A stretch of 64,000 nt of DNA from Aliarcobacter sp017996075 (GTDB lineage: Bacteria > Campylobacterota > Campylobacteria > Campylobacterales > Arcobacteraceae). Below are positions 63,418 through 64,000 of the stretch, piece after piece (within the stretch, counting starts at the first letter, position 1; each line of letters starts with the position of its first letter). A model generated the notes under the pieces. It did no database searches. It saw nothing but the letters and a program-made list of their open reading frames with translations, and was not told the DNA's origin. The DNA is taken from assembly GCF_051062515.1 (NCBI RefSeq), contig NZ_JAMXEK010000002.1; one strand, 5' to 3'. A program made the translations under genes and the position numbers.

Positions 63418-63843
63418 CTACTTCATATTTTGAATATAGTAATAGATTGCTTCAATCTCATCTTCAACCATAAAATATGTTGGCATAACATTTGCTTTAT
63501 AGATTAATTTATCACAAACTTGATCTTTTTCAAATTTAAGATTATCATTTTTTTTCAAATTAACTTTTTTTGAAAAAACATCATACTCTACATATTTTAT
63601 ATCAGGAGCAATTAAAGAGCAAAAATACTCTTCTTGATTTTGAACATGCTTAAACTCAACAAGTTTTTTACCTCTTGCATCATCTCCATGACAGTTGTTA
63701 CACCCTATTCCTCTAGGGTTGTTATATAACATTTTTCCATACTCATATTTAGTAATAAAAGAGTTATTAATATCCATATCATTTGGATTTTCTTCAGCAA
63801 ATGAGTTTAAAAATACAAATAGAGATAAAATCAAAATCTTCAT
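63418..63843 (-). CDS. Small periplasmic c-type cytochrome
   Basis: 141 residues from ATG 63843; a start at 63879 would lie before the signal peptide. Signal peptide (ILILSLFVFLNSFA), heme-binding CNNCH at about 46-50 (GIGCNNCHGDDARG), and a candidate axial Met in NVMPTYFM. Monoheme cytochrome c of the class I type, cut short in the middle compared with c553-type sequences. Its start overlaps the stop of the NUDIX gene by four bases. Confidence 0.82.
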   Translation of the reverse strand: MKILILSLFVFLNSFAEENPNDMDINNSFITKYEYGKMLYNNPRGIGCNNCHGDDARGKKLVEFKHVQNQEEYFCSLIAPDIKYVEYDVFSKKVNLKKNDNLKFEKDQVCDKLIYKANVMPTYFMVEDEIEAIYYYIQNMK

Positions 63844-64000
63844 TTTAATTCCAACTCTTTTTGATTTTTCAAAAACCAATACAGACTAAAAATTAATCCA
63901 GGAGTTTTTGCTTTTGTTTCATCAAAAATAAAATTATCTATATCATCTACATTTAAAAAATATAACTCTATTTGCTCATCATTTATTCCACCACCACTAT
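63840..64000 (-). CDS. C-terminal end of a NUDIX-type hydrolase (5' part outside the window)
   Basis: The frame is open from base 64000 to the TGA at 63840-63842, 52 codons. SGGGINDEQIELYFL, an acidic stretch DDIDNFIFDE and TKAKTPGLIFSLYWF resemble the ends of ADP-sugar NUDIX pyrophosphatases of Campylobacterota. The Nudix box (GX5EX7REUXEEXGU) would lie beyond the window, so the family call is by tail resemblance only. Confidence 0.55.
   Translation of the reverse strand, partial: SGGGINDEQIELYFLNVDDIDNFIFDETKAKTPGLIFSLYWFLKNQKELELK

Noticed and set aside
1..64000. CRISPR arrays, rRNA genes, insertion sequences or integrated elements
   Set aside because: No regularly spaced repeats, transposase or integrase motifs, terminal repeats or rRNA blocks were seen; tandem similarities are limited to A/T runs and hairpins.

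Overview
The window is a piece of chromosome from an Arcobacter-group member of the Campylobacterota. Four things point there: the very low GC; the typical gene set (oorDABC, the MqnC menaquinone route, a class I dimeric dUTPase, PckA, the mobB-fbp-small Cys protein-metG order, HspR/CbpA); frequent TTG/GTG starts; and GATAAAAT-type -10 boxes without clear -35 boxes. Genes are dense, mostly in short operons, with AT-rich bidirectional hairpins between convergent genes. I see no rRNA, CRISPR array, insertion sequence or prophage module. The content is largely core metabolism and envelope biogenesis.

Layout. 0-4.7 kb: the end of a possible cell-shape carboxypeptidase, a small membrane protein, an alpha/beta hydrolase, a mini flavoprotein, an unknown protein and a PAS-GGDEF-EAL gene broken by one in-frame TAA. 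4.7-10.4 kb: uvrA, argC, and a MnmC-like FAD oxidoreductase with a membrane-anchored partner. 10.4-14.3 kb: a three-gene phosphosignalling cassette (single-domain response regulator, CheC/CheX-like phosphatase, soluble PAS histidine kinase), then cbpA-hspR preceded by a good HspR (HAIR) operator. 14.3-25.7 kb, mostly minus strand: a DUF475/TerC protein; lpxK, a DegT-fold protein without its expected lysine, nadE, a Bfd-like protein and a TerB-DnaJ protein; an exonuclease, queA and tatCB; an aldo/keto reductase; an extended dUTPase, a small Cys protein and recR. 25.7-38 kb: an ABC-F ATPase, a YqeY protein, a diguanylate cyclase, trpC, a TPR lipoprotein, a YkgJ protein, a TrmN6-like methyltransferase, oorDABC, an exonuclease, trpF and rpe.

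38-43 kb: pldA, then a selenocysteine locus with selC (tRNA-Sec, minus strand) divergent from selA-selB. Just past selB lies the decayed 3' end of a TMAO/DMSO-reductase-type molybdoenzyme, then an unlisted 58-residue Cys-rich protein. 43-57.7 kb: tyrA, bamA, mqnC, a catalytically dead M16 homologue, gltX, yggT, a lytic transglycosylase, a lipoprotein, mobB-fbp-small Cys protein-metG-MurF-like gene, and a LexA-like S24 regulator. 57.7-64 kb: pckA, ribB with a decayed RibA half, a tight operon of four lipoproteins (LPP20-like, a 42-residue lipoprotein, CsgG-like with repeats, LPP20-like), a small cytochrome c and the end of a NUDIX hydrolase.

Most of the window is ordinary. The observations most worth pursuing are the four-lipoprotein operon, the lysine-less DegT protein, the phosphosignalling cassette, the selenocysteine locus with its irregular tRNA and molybdoenzyme relic, and the stop-interrupted c-di-GMP gene. 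All identifications come from reading the sequence by eye; no database search was run.
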